DNA of 55,422 nt, taken from JBCBRD01 sp039819785. Lineage in GTDB: Bacteria > Pseudomonadota > Alphaproteobacteria > Rhizobiales > Hyphomicrobiaceae. Shown here in pieces: positions 25,636 to 34,309 of this stretch (positions within the stretch are counted from its first letter, which is position 1; every line of letters starts with the position of its first letter). The translations under genes and the position numbers were made by a program. A model generated the notes under the pieces. It was not told where the DNA came from, did no database searches, and worked only from the letters and a program-made list of their open reading frames with translations. The DNA lies in the NCBI GenBank assembly GCA_039819785.1, contig JBCBRH010000030.1:1-55422 (forward strand), in the 5' to 3' direction.

Positions 25636-26724
25636 ATGAGCAGCGCGCCAACCATCCAGATTGCGGGGTTCAGGCCCGATATCCTCGTTGCAGCCTTGAA
25701 GGCCGTGGCAGAGCCTACGCGGTTGCGCGTCCTTATGCTTCTGCGTGCTGGTGAGTTGAATGTGAAGGACCTGACACTTGTTCTGGGTCAGAGCCAGCCA
25801 AGGCTTTCGCGCCACTTGAAGCTGTTAACCGAGGCGGGCCTTGTTGAACGGTTCCGCGAAGGGAGCTGGGTGTATTTTTATGTGTCAGACCGCACAGAGG
25901 GTGGAAAGCTGGCCCGCGCGCTGATGACAATGGCGGATCCAACAGATCCGGTTCTGGAGCTTGACGCCGAGCGTGCGAGTGAAATCAAGGTCCAACGGGA
26001 AGCGTCTTCGCAGAAGTACTTTGAGACCCATGCGGGTGACTGGGATAGGATCAGGTCCCTGCACGTTTCAGAGCGCGCCGTTGAGCGGGCTATGGTCAGT
26101 ATCCTCGGTCCGGGGCCGTTTGATACGTTCGTAGATCTGGGCACGGGCACTGGACGGATACTCCAGTTGTTTTCTCAGCGATTTGCCTATGGTGTCGGGT
26201 TCGATGTCAACCAGGCAATGTTGACGTATGCACGGTCAAAGATATCGGCAGCTGGCATTGTGCACGCCCACCTGCGGCACGGAGACCTCTACAACATTCC
26301 GATGCCATCGGGCGAGGCGGACGTGGTGGTCATGCATCAGGTTTTGCATTTCCTTTCAGAGCCTCAGCGCGCTATCAGCGAGGCTGCCCGTGTTCTGAAA
26401 CCGGACGGCCGGCTGCTGGTCGTAGATTTCCTGCCGCATGACTTTGAATTCTTGCGCGATGAACATGCCCATGAGCGGCTCGGCTTTTCGACGGCAATTA
26501 TGGAGGGGTGGTGTGCGGACGCAGGTCTCAATCTGACGGCCACCGAAACTCTGCCGATTGCTATACGTAAGCAGACAAGTGCACCGGGAATTGAGCCGGC
26601 CAAGACTGGCCGACACAACGATGATGAAGGTTTAACTGTTGCGCTATGGTGCGCCGAGCGGGCGCACGTTATCCCGGAAGTCCAAGCACCGACCGGGATT
26701 GATGTGGAACTTGAGGAGATTTGA
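25636..26724 (+). CDS. ArsR-family regulator fused to SAM-type methyltransferase domain (SahR-like)
   Basis: A 362-residue two-domain regulator. The N-terminal ArsR winged helix-turn-helix spans residues 15-95 (AVAEPTRLRVLMLLRAGELN, SQPRLSRHLKLLTEAGLVER) and lacks the Cys metal site of ArsR/SmtB sensors. The C-terminal class I methyltransferase-like domain (about 125-300) has VDLGTGTGR at 166-174 and the acidic GFD of motif II. This architecture next to methionine-cycle genes matches SahR, a proteobacterial repressor that senses S-adenosylhomocysteine; homology to SahR is inference from architecture and context. metF begins 2 bases after the stop. A perfect palindrome precedes it. No ribosome-binding site is evident, so the mRNA may be leaderless. 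Confidence 0.9.
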   Translation: MSSAPTIQIAGFRPDILVAALKAVAEPTRLRVLMLLRAGELNVKDLTLVLGQSQPRLSRHLKLLTEAGLVERFREGSWVYFYVSDRTEGGKLARALMTMADPTDPVLELDAERASEIKVQREASSQKYFETHAGDWDRIRSLHVSERAVERAMVSILGPGPFDTFVDLGTGTGRILQLFSQRFAYGVGFDVNQAMLTYARSKISAAGIVHAHLRHGDLYNIPMPSGEADVVVMHQVLHFLSEPQRAISEAARVLKPDGRLLVVDFLPHDFEFLRDEHAHERLGFSTAIMEGWCADAGLNLTATETLPIAIRKQTSAPGIEPAKTGRHNDDEGLTVALWCAERAHVIPEVQAPTGIDVELEEI

Positions 26725-26726
26725 GG

Positions 26727-27632
26727 ATGGAGCGGAAAAGTCGATTGGTCGCCAATGGCGAGATCTCGGTCTCATTCGAGTTCTTCCCACCAAAGACCGA
26801 CAAAATGGCAGAGACGCTGTGGTCATCCGTCCGCCGCCTGGAGCCGTTGCAGCCGGAGTTCGTGTCGGTCACTTATGGCGCTGGCGGGTCCACACGTGAA
26901 CGGACGCACAACACGGTTGAACGGATTGTCCGGACAACGTCGATGCGCCCGGCGGCCCATCTGACGACCGTTGATGCCACGAAAGAGGAAGTCGACGAGG
27001 TCGCCAAAGCCTATTGGGATGCTGGCGTTCGCCATATTGTTGCGTTGCGCGGAGACCCGGCCGCAGGCGTCGGGAGCCGGTATGAGCCAACGCCTGGAGG
27101 CTATGCCGGAGCCGCTGAGTTGGTTGAGGGGCTGAAAAAGATTGGCAACTTCGAAATCTCAGTTGGTGGTTATCCTGAAACCCACCCCGAAAGCCCAAGC
27201 ATTGAGGCGGATATCGAGCATTTGAAACGCAAGGTTGATGCAGGGGCTGACCGCGTTATCTGCCAGTTTGTTTTCGACAATGCGCATTATCTGCGCTTCC
27301 TCGAACGGGCGCGGGCTGCGGGCATCTGGGTGCCCATTACGCCTGGGATCATCCCGATTCATAATTTCAAACAGGTCTCTGGGTTTGCCGGGAAGACGGG
27401 TGCAAGTGTTCCTTCTTGGCTGGCACATCGCTTCGATGGTTTGGAGAACGATCAGCCCACCGCCAACCTGGTCGCAGCTGCTGTCGCGACCGAACAGGTC
27501 ATGGACCTCGTCGATCACGGCGCAAAGCATTTCCACTTCTACAGTCTGAACCGGGCGGATCTCACGTATGCGATCTGTCATCTCCTCGGATTGCGACCTG
27601 CGCAACAGTTGGCAGCCGACGCTGCAGAGTAG
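26727..27632 (+). CDS. metF: Methylenetetrahydrofolate reductase MetF
   Basis: Flavin-dependent reduction of 5,10-methylene- to 5-methyl-tetrahydrofolate, the methyl donor for MetH. 301 residues, the usual size of bacterial MetF. The TIM-barrel signatures are visible: SFEFFPPKTDKM near the N-terminus with the catalytic Glu, VTYGAGGSTRERT, HIVALRGDP, GGYPETHPES, CQFVFDNAHYLRF and PGIIPIHNF. ATG 26727 follows the regulator stop by 2 bases and has GGAG about 9 bases upstream; an in-frame TTG at 26721 is less likely. Cotranscribed with the SahR-like gene and the two metH genes. Confidence 0.96.
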   Translation: MERKSRLVANGEISVSFEFFPPKTDKMAETLWSSVRRLEPLQPEFVSVTYGAGGSTRERTHNTVERIVRTTSMRPAAHLTTVDATKEEVDEVAKAYWDAGVRHIVALRGDPAAGVGSRYEPTPGGYAGAAELVEGLKKIGNFEISVGGYPETHPESPSIEADIEHLKRKVDAGADRVICQFVFDNAHYLRFLERARAAGIWVPITPGIIPIHNFKQVSGFAGKTGASVPSWLAHRFDGLENDQPTANLVAAAVATEQVMDLVDHGAKHFHFYSLNRADLTYAICHLLGLRPAQQLAADAAE

Positions 27633-27745
27633 CCCGCCGGAGGCCAGCAAAAGGCATTTCGCGTTTTCTGACTTTGCACGTCGCGGAAATCCATCAATTT
27701 ATTACGAACACAGGGACATGAGCGAAACCGCTCAGTAGTTAGGTA

Positions 27746-28807
27746 ATGATACATCACGACAGTCTGGCCACTCTGGAAGCGGCAGCCGACCAGCGCATTC
27801 TCATCATTGATGGTGCTATGGGGACGATGATCCAGCGCCACAAGTTTGACGAAGCCGCCTATCGAGGCGACCGCTTCAAGGACTGGGGGCAGGACGTCAA
27901 AGGCAACAACGACCTTCTGGTGTTGAGCCAACCCGACGTGATTGGTGAAATCCACGCTCAGTACCTTGAGGTCGGCGCCGACATCATCGGCACAAACACG
28001 TTCAACGCCCAGCGCATTTCCATGGCTGATTATGGGATGGAAGAGCTGAGCTACGAAATGAATGTCGCTGCTGCCAAAATTGCAAAAGAGCAGGCTGTCG
28101 CCTTCACGGAGCAGGACCCATCTAAACCGCGTTTCGTGGCGGGTGCGATCGGGCCTACGAACCGGACCGCTTCTATTTCGCCTCAGGTGAATGACCCGGG
28201 GTATCGGAATGTCGATTTCGACGAACTGCGGGAAGCTTATGGTGAGCAAATCCGCGCTTTGATTGAAGGCGGCGTGGACATCATTTTGATCGAAACGATT
28301 TTTGATACGCTCAATGCAAAGGCTGCCGGTTTTGCCACTTTGGAAGCGTTTGAAGAGATGGACATCACGCTGCCGATCATGCTGTCGGGCACCATCACGG
28401 ACCGATCAGGCCGGACGTTGTCTGGACAGACGGCTGAAGCGTTCTGGTATTCGATGCGTCATCTGCGGCCGTTCTCGGTCGGGCTCAATTGCGCGCTGGG
28501 GGCTGAATTGATGCGTCCATATGTGGCTGAGTTGGCAAAGATTTCCGAATGCCGCGTAACGGCGTACCCAAACGCGGGTCTTCCCAATGAGATGGGCGAG
28601 TACGACCAGAGTGCCCAAGAGATGGCAGACCTGATCGAGCCGTGGGCCCGCGATGGTTTGTTGAACGCGATTGGCGGATGCTGCGGTTCAACGCCTGAGC
28701 ATATCCAGGCCATCGCCGAACGCGTGGCGCAATATCCACCGCGCGAACTTCCAGAACGTGCAACGAAAATGCGATTGTCGGGTCTTGAGCCGTTCGTCGC
28801 CGGATAA
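27746..28807 (+). CDS. Methionine synthase, homocysteine-binding subunit (MetH N-terminal module)
   Basis: A 353-residue homocysteine S-methyltransferase module, equal to the first domain of full-length MetH. Zn-binding cysteines are visible in VGLNCALG and the GGCCGSTPEHI motif near the C-terminus, and the N-terminal LIIDGAMGTMIQRHKF is typical of MetH, not of betaine methyltransferases. In E. coli this module is fused to the folate, cobalamin and activation domains; here it ends with a stop at 28807, and the remainder is a separate protein 59 bp downstream. Together they should form a two-subunit cobalamin-dependent methionine synthase. The first 113 bp gap after metF has no terminator. Confidence 0.93.
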   Translation: MIHHDSLATLEAAADQRILIIDGAMGTMIQRHKFDEAAYRGDRFKDWGQDVKGNNDLLVLSQPDVIGEIHAQYLEVGADIIGTNTFNAQRISMADYGMEELSYEMNVAAAKIAKEQAVAFTEQDPSKPRFVAGAIGPTNRTASISPQVNDPGYRNVDFDELREAYGEQIRALIEGGVDIILIETIFDTLNAKAAGFATLEAFEEMDITLPIMLSGTITDRSGRTLSGQTAEAFWYSMRHLRPFSVGLNCALGAELMRPYVAELAKISECRVTAYPNAGLPNEMGEYDQSAQEMADLIEPWARDGLLNAIGGCCGSTPEHIQAIAERVAQYPPRELPERATKMRLSGLEPFVAG

Positions 28808-28866
28808 ACAAAGTTTGAAAACCAAGGGACGCGCGTTGCGAACCCGTTGGAAGTTAAAGGTTTGAA

Positions 28867-31563
28867 ATGTCTTCAGCAGCACAAAGCTTCATCAACGTTG
28901 GCGAGCGCACAAACGTCACGGGTTCGGCCAAGTTTCGCAAGTTGATCGAGGCGGACGACTATGGCGAAGCGCTGAGTGTTGCACGTCAGCAGGTCGAGAA
29001 CGGCGCCCAGATCATCGACATCAATATGGACGAAGGCCTGCTCGACAGTGAGCGGGCGATGACCACGTTCTTGAACATGATCGCATCCGAGCCGGATATC
29101 GCCCGGGTGCCAATCATGATCGACAGTTCCAAATGGTCGGTCATCGAGGCAGGGCTGAAGTGCGTCCAGGGTAAGGCCATCGTCAATTCGATCTCGCTCA
29201 AGGAAGGCGAGGAACAGTTCCTTGAGCAGGCCAAGAAGATCCTGCGCTATGGCGCGGCTGTTGTGGTGATGGCCTTCAATGAAGACGGGCAGGCCGAAAC
29301 GGCGGAGCAGAAGTTTGAAATCTGCCACCGCGCTTACAAGCTGCTGACCGAAGAGGTTGGGTTCCCGCCCGAAGACATTATCTTCGATCCCAATATCTTC
29401 GCGGTTGCGACTGGGATTGAAGAGCACAACAACTACGGTGTGGCATTTATTGAAGCGACGCGGCGCATCAAAGAGGTCATGCCGCTCACCCATATTTCGG
29501 GTGGTGTCTCGAACCTCTCCTTCGCATTCCGCGGTAACGAGCCCGTCCGCGAAGCCATGCATTCGGTATTCCTGTTTCACGCCATCCAGGCGGGTATGGA
29601 TATGGGCATCGTCAACGCCGGCCAGCTGACCGTTTATGACGATATCCCAGCTGAGCTGCGTGAGTTGGTTGAAGACGTCATCCTAAACCGTCGCGACGAT
29701 GCGACGGACCGTTTGCTTGATGCGGCTGAGAAGTTCAAAGGCGACAGCAGTGTCAAACGTCAGGAAAAAGACCTGACGTGGCGGGAGGGCGGCGTTGAAG
29801 CACGCCTCACGCATTCCCTTGTGCATGGTATTACAACCTGGATCGAAGAGGACACCGAAGAGGCGCGCGGCAAACTCGACAAGCCGCTTGATGTCATTGA
29901 AGGCCCGTTGATGGACGGCATGAATGTCGTCGGTGACCTGTTCGGCGCGGGAAAGATGTTCCTGCCACAGGTTGTGAAGTCGGCGCGGGTCATGAAACAA
30001 GCGGTGGCCTACCTGCAGCCGTTCCTGGAAGAAGAAAAGATCAAGCAGGGCACGCAGGACAAGCCGGCTGTCGGTAAAGTTCTGATGGCGACCGTGAAAG
30101 GCGATGTGCACGACATCGGCAAGAACATCGTGGGCGTCGTCCTTCAATGTAACAACTATGAGGTCATCGACATGGGGGTCATGGTTCCAGCCCAGAAGAT
30201 CATCGCCAAGGCCAAAGAGGAAAATGTCGACATCATCGGGTTGTCCGGGCTCATCACGCCGTCGCTCGACGAGATGTGCTATGTGGCCGCTGAAATGGAA
30301 CGCGAAGGCTTCGACTGTCCGCTTCTGATTGGCGGCGCGACCACCAGCCGGGTCCATACGGCCGTGAAGATTGCGCCGAACTATACACGCGGACAAGCGA
30401 TCTATGTTCTGGATGCCTCACGTGCGGTGGGCGTTGTTTCGAAGCTCGTTTCCGAACGGGATGCGCCTGATTACATCTCAAACATCCAGTCGGAATATGA
30501 GACGGTTCGGACAAACCATCTGGCGAATGAAGCCAAGAAAAAGCGCATCACATACGCACAGGCCAAATCAAACCTGTTTGAGATTGATTGGTCTGGTCAT
30601 CAACCGGTGAAGCCCTCGTTCCTCGGGAACAAAACGTTTTCCCAATACGATTTAAGCGATCTTGTCGACGTGATTGATTGGACGCCATTCTTCTCAACAT
30701 GGGAGCTGCGTGGGCGCTACCCGCTCATTCTCGAAGACCCAGTTGTCGGAGAGGAAGCCACGAAAGTGTATGCGGATGCGCGCGAAATGCTGAAGCGTGT
30801 CGTCGGCGAGGGCTGGCTGTCTGCTGCGGCCGTCATCGGTTTCTGGCCTGCCAACAGCGTGGGTGACGACATCCGTTTGTTTGCCGATGACAGCCGCTCA
30901 AAGGGACGGGCGATGCTGCATACGTTGCGCCAGCAGATTGCGCGTGACCCGAAACGCAACCGGGCACACACTGCGCTCGCGGACTTCGTTGCCCCGGTCG
31001 ACAGCGGCGTTGCTGATTATCTCGGCGGGTTTGCCGTTACGACCGGCATTGGCGAAGACGAGGCGATTGCCAAGCATATCAACGAGCATGACGATTACGG
31101 GAAGATCATGTTCAAGGCTCTGGCTGACCGGTTGGCTGAGGCCTTCGCTGAAAGGATGCACCAGAAGGTCCGTACCGAGTATTGGGGCTACGCACCTAAC
31201 GAGACGATCTCCAATGAGGATCTGATTTTGGAGAAGTATAATGGCATTCGCCCAGCACCTGGCTATCCAGCTCAGCCGGACCATACGGAAAAAGAAACGC
31301 TGTGGTCATTGCTGGATGCTGAGGCGGCCACGGGTATCTCGCTGACCGAGAGCTATGCGATGTGGCCGGGCTCATCGGTCTCAGGTCTCTACTTTGCTCA
31401 CCCTGATAGCCATTACTTCGGTGTTGGCAAGATCGAGCGTGATCAGGTGGAAGACTATGCGCGGCGCAAGGGTTGGACGATTGAAGTTGCCGAGCGTTGG
31501 CTGGCACCTGTCATCAATTACGACCCAAAGAGCTATGCCAAGGAAGAAGTCGCCGCCGCCTAG
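28867..31563 (+). CDS. metH: Methionine synthase, folate/cobalamin/activation subunit (MetH C-terminal modules)
   Basis: An 898-residue protein with the last three MetH modules in the usual order: pterin-binding TIM barrel (about 1-300; FINVGERTNVTGSAKFRKLI), the cobalamin cap and Rossmann domain (about 320-560; DVHDIGKNIVGVVL with the cobalt-ligating His) and the SAM-binding reactivation domain (about 590-890; RTEYWGYAPNE, GIRPAPGYPAQPDHTEK and SVSGLYFAHPDSHYFGVG). It lacks the homocysteine module, which is encoded just upstream. AAAGG about 7 bases before ATG 28867 is its own ribosome-binding site, so this is gene fission, not a frameshift. A terminator lies at 31625-31658. Confidence 0.97.
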   Translation: MSSAAQSFINVGERTNVTGSAKFRKLIEADDYGEALSVARQQVENGAQIIDINMDEGLLDSERAMTTFLNMIASEPDIARVPIMIDSSKWSVIEAGLKCVQGKAIVNSISLKEGEEQFLEQAKKILRYGAAVVVMAFNEDGQAETAEQKFEICHRAYKLLTEEVGFPPEDIIFDPNIFAVATGIEEHNNYGVAFIEATRRIKEVMPLTHISGGVSNLSFAFRGNEPVREAMHSVFLFHAIQAGMDMGIVNAGQLTVYDDIPAELRELVEDVILNRRDDATDRLLDAAEKFKGDSSVKRQEKDLTWREGGVEARLTHSLVHGITTWIEEDTEEARGKLDKPLDVIEGPLMDGMNVVGDLFGAGKMFLPQVVKSARVMKQAVAYLQPFLEEEKIKQGTQDKPAVGKVLMATVKGDVHDIGKNIVGVVLQCNNYEVIDMGVMVPAQKIIAKAKEENVDIIGLSGLITPSLDEMCYVAAEMEREGFDCPLLIGGATTSRVHTAVKIAPNYTRGQAIYVLDASRAVGVVSKLVSERDAPDYISNIQSEYETVRTNHLANEAKKKRITYAQAKSNLFEIDWSGHQPVKPSFLGNKTFSQYDLSDLVDVIDWTPFFSTWELRGRYPLILEDPVVGEEATKVYADAREMLKRVVGEGWLSAAAVIGFWPANSVGDDIRLFADDSRSKGRAMLHTLRQQIARDPKRNRAHTALADFVAPVDSGVADYLGGFAVTTGIGEDEAIAKHINEHDDYGKIMFKALADRLAEAFAERMHQKVRTEYWGYAPNETISNEDLILEKYNGIRPAPGYPAQPDHTEKETLWSLLDAEAATGISLTESYAMWPGSSVSGLYFAHPDSHYFGVGKIERDQVEDYARRKGWTIEVAERWLAPVINYDPKSYAKEEVAAA

Positions 31564-32021
31564 TTCGCGCAGCGAATATCCCATCCGGGCTTACTGTGCG
31601 GAGGGATGATGGGGACGGCTTTTTAAATGGCGTCGACGTTTTACGTTGGCGCCATTTTCTATTCCGGTCTGGGAGACCGGCCATTGGTATTGTTATTGCA
31701 TGCCAGATAAACCGAGCATTTGAGCATTGGGATTTGTTTCTGCTTCTAATGCAGCTTCATAATGCTTTTGATGATTTGTGGTTTCTTTTATCTAAACAAT
31801 TTTGGCGGGCTATTGTGCGAATTTTGGCCGAAATTAAAAGTCGAAAATGCGAAGTTCGTGCATATTCAATCACTTAGGTGTTGCCCGTCTTAATTCTTGA
31901 TATGCACGGGTTAAGAGCTTCTGAATAATTTCGATAGGATTGTCTGGATTATTCCAAGTAAATTTTATGGCCGGCTGGGTCAATCTGCTCACAGATAATT
32001 CTTCCGACTTGGAGCAGGTTG
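31564..32021. other. AT-rich intergenic region (458 bp) before the vWA gene
   Basis: The left end carries the metH terminator. From about 31690 to 32000 the DNA is visibly richer in A and T than its surroundings, with several short T- and A-runs, and I see no gene in it. It likely contains the promoter of the vWA/TadG gene and may be foreign or unusually regulatory DNA. Confidence 0.5.
31625..31658 (+). terminator. Rho-independent terminator after metH
   Basis: A long stem starting AAATGGCG (31625) and ending CGCCATTT (to 31657), with an inner part that needs two G-T pairs, closes a TTT loop and is followed by TTTT. It closes the regulator-metF-metH operon. Confidence 0.75.
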
Positions 32022-33401
32022 ATGAAAAACGTATCAAAAAAGACGTTCGCGCCGAGGTTTAGAAAGTTGACGAGGGCGTTTGCGCAGAACCGCAATGGCG
32101 TTTCAGCGATCGGCTTCGGTCTCATGGTTTTCCCGGTCTTGGCAACCGCAGGCGTCGGCATCGACTACGGACGTGCCTACATCGTGAAGTCGCAATTGCA
32201 GTCAGCAGTTGATAGTGCCGTTCTCGGTGCCGCGACAGATGTCCTTGGCAGCGATGCCGAGGTTGAGGCGCAAGCCCAAAGGCTGTTTGACCAGAACAAG
32301 CCGACCTATCCCACGAATGCAATCGAATCCGCAGAAGCAGAGGTCGATGGGCCAGCTGTGTCGTTTGATGCCACGGCCAAGGTGCCAACCCTGCTGAGCC
32401 GGATTTTCAACATCAACGAGTTGGACGTTGAAGTGTCCGCGTCGGCGAACCGTCAGACCGATGGTGCTGAAGTGGTCATTGGATTAGACACGACGGGTTC
32501 GATGGGCTTTGGCCGGTCCTGGGACGACGCCAAGGAAGCTATGGCCGAGATGATTGTCGAGTTGGATTCGCTGTCTCAGAATGACGCGGACTTCCACGCG
32601 ACGTTCTTTCCATTCGCCGACCGTGTGAATGTTGGCGAAGACAGAGCGAAAGATTGGCTTGCCGGGCCTGTGCCGCCCAACGGGCATTGGGGCAAGGCGA
32701 AGAAGGCGAACGGCGGTTATCGCAACACCTCAAAGTGGTGTCTCGAACCTCGTGATGAGCTGATCGGAGATAATCCGAATGCTCTGACCGATAAGTCGCC
32801 TGACGAGCTTGGCTTTATCCCGACGTCGAAAGATCAGATCGTATCTTATCTGCAGTCGCGCAGCAGCACGTTCACGTGTCCATCCCAGACAATCATGGGT
32901 CCGACCACGAACATCGGTCAATTCGAGGAAGCCATCGAGGACCTGTCGCTCAAGGGTACTGGCCGATTTGATTTGGGCATGGCGTGGATTTGGCGGCTGC
33001 TTTCACCGAACTGGCAGGGCGAATGGGGTGTTCCAGGGTATCCGTCAGCCTATGGCGAAAGCCGGAAGATCGCGGTGTTTGTTTCGGACGCCTATACGGA
33101 AGCCTATCGCTACGAAGTGCCAAACCAGATCAACGCGGGTGATGAAAACCCAGTGTTTGGATACAACAAAGGCAGCACCAAGGGTTTTGAAAACCTGCTG
33201 GCGGTTTGCCAAGGCATGAAAGCTCAAGGCATTGAGATCCACATGGTCTATGTCAACGGCAACGAGTATGGCGTTCCATACATGAAGCAATGTGCGACGA
33301 ACGAAGCCAACTACTACCACAACGTGAAAAACGTCGAGGAGTTGCAGGCATCACTGCGCAAGATCTCCAAAACGGTGGTGTCGGTGTCTTTGAATAATTA
33401 A
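32022..33401 (+). CDS. TadE/TadG-like pilus-assembly protein with vWA domain
   Basis: A 459-residue protein with a prepilin-like N-terminus: basic segment, then NRNGVSAIGFGLMVFPVLAT and the AGVGIDYGRAYIVKSQLQSA stretch typical of TadE/TadG proteins (about 20-75). This is followed by a von Willebrand factor A domain starting near 150 with the metal-ion-dependent adhesion site DTTGSM (156-161), and a later VSDAYTE segment. TadG proteins join Flp/Tad pilus machineries and mediate surface attachment, but no tad or cpa gene is in the window. ATG 32022 has GGAGCAGG upstream; an in-frame TTG at 32019 is less likely. Flanked by terminators on both sides, so it is a single-gene unit. Confidence 0.87.
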   Translation: MKNVSKKTFAPRFRKLTRAFAQNRNGVSAIGFGLMVFPVLATAGVGIDYGRAYIVKSQLQSAVDSAVLGAATDVLGSDAEVEAQAQRLFDQNKPTYPTNAIESAEAEVDGPAVSFDATAKVPTLLSRIFNINELDVEVSASANRQTDGAEVVIGLDTTGSMGFGRSWDDAKEAMAEMIVELDSLSQNDADFHATFFPFADRVNVGEDRAKDWLAGPVPPNGHWGKAKKANGGYRNTSKWCLEPRDELIGDNPNALTDKSPDELGFIPTSKDQIVSYLQSRSSTFTCPSQTIMGPTTNIGQFEEAIEDLSLKGTGRFDLGMAWIWRLLSPNWQGEWGVPGYPSAYGESRKIAVFVSDAYTEAYRYEVPNQINAGDENPVFGYNKGSTKGFENLLAVCQGMKAQGIEIHMVYVNGNEYGVPYMKQCATNEANYYHNVKNVEELQASLRKISKTVVSVSLNN

Positions 33402-33474
33402 GTCCACGATATCCGAGGGGCGATGCCGACGGCTTTCACTGTCGGGGCAGACATGTAAGTTGACAGCGCCGCAA

Positions 33475-33508
33475 GAAAAAAGAGGCCCGGGAAACCGGGC
33501 CTCTTTTT
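33475..33508 (+). terminator. Bidirectional Rho-independent terminator
   Basis: A perfect 10-bp stem AGAGGCCCGG/CCGGGCCTCT (33481-33490 with 33495-33504) and GAAA tetraloop, with an A-run on the left and a T-run on the right. It serves the vWA gene (plus) and rplI (minus). Confidence 0.92.
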
Positions 33509-33563
33509 CGTTTAGCTCGCCAAGGTCTCTGGACGGTGTTTGATGGTCCAGCACCGGACGGCT

Positions 33564-34163
33564 TCAAGCGTTTTCCGCGTCCTCAGCGACATCGCCGCCG
33601 CTGATGTCTTCGCGGTCATCTTCATTGCCTTCCGCATCCGGATCAAAGGTTTCAAGTTCAAGTTCTTCATCCTTGATGACGGTGACGTCTTCACCGGCAG
33701 CCTGACGCTCAGCTTCGTCCTCAGTTCGAGCAACGTTGATCTCAACCTTGCTTTCGACTTCGGGGTGTAAGAGTACGCTGACTGGATGCAGACCCAGTGT
33801 CTTGATGGGTTTGTCCAGGATGACCTGGCGGCGGTCGATGGTGAAGCCGCCCTCCTTGATGGCGTCCGCGATGTCCCGGGTCGAGACGGAGCCGTAGAGC
33901 TGACCAGTGTCACCGGCCTGGCGGATGGCGACAAAGATCTTTCCGCTCAGCGTGTCGTGTACGGCTTCGGCTTCCTTCTTGCGCTCCAGGTTGTTGGCTT
34001 CCAATTGAACCCTGCGTTCCTCGAAGTCAGCGATGTTTTCCTTGGTGGCGCGCATGGCTTTGTTCTGCGGCAGAAGGAAGTTGCGGGCGTAGCCGTCCTT
34101 GACGGTGACGACATCGCCCATCTGGCCCAATGAGCCGATGCGCTCGAGTAATATGACCTGCAT
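33564..34163 (-). CDS. rplI: 50S ribosomal protein L9
   Basis: L9 binds 23S rRNA near the L1 stalk and helps keep reading frame. 199 residues against 149 in E. coli. The conserved N-domain (MQVILLERIGSLGQMGDVV and GYARNFLLPQNKA), the connecting helix and the C-domain (TLGLHPVSVLLHPEV) end near residue 146. The remaining 53 residues form an acidic tail with 23 Asp/Glu and only 3 basic residues. L9 tails occur in other alphaproteobacteria. The ATG at 34163 has GGAGAA about 7 bases upstream; the longer open frame upstream is not coding. Last gene of the rpsF-rpsR-DUF2232-rplI operon; a terminator follows. Confidence 0.97.
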   Translation of the reverse strand: MQVILLERIGSLGQMGDVVTVKDGYARNFLLPQNKAMRATKENIADFEERRVQLEANNLERKKEAEAVHDTLSGKIFVAIRQAGDTGQLYGSVSTRDIADAIKEGGFTIDRRQVILDKPIKTLGLHPVSVLLHPEVESKVEINVARTEDEAERQAAGEDVTVIKDEELELETFDPDAEGNEDDREDISGGDVAEDAENA

Positions 34164-34309
34164 GACGTGTTCTCCTAACGTGTGTGTGTCTGGATTTAGA
34201 AAAAAGGATTGCGGATTGGTGGCGCGGAAGCGTTGCGCGAACGGTTGGGTTGGCCCGGTCGAGGTCTGGTTGCTTTGGCAGTGGACCTGCTGCCGCTCAT
34301 GTTGGTGTG

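Noticed and set aside
28801..28870. Frameshift breaking a single metH gene
   Set aside because: The two parts end and begin at a domain border, a 59-bp non-coding gap separates them, and the second has its own ribosome-binding site, so fission is a better explanation.
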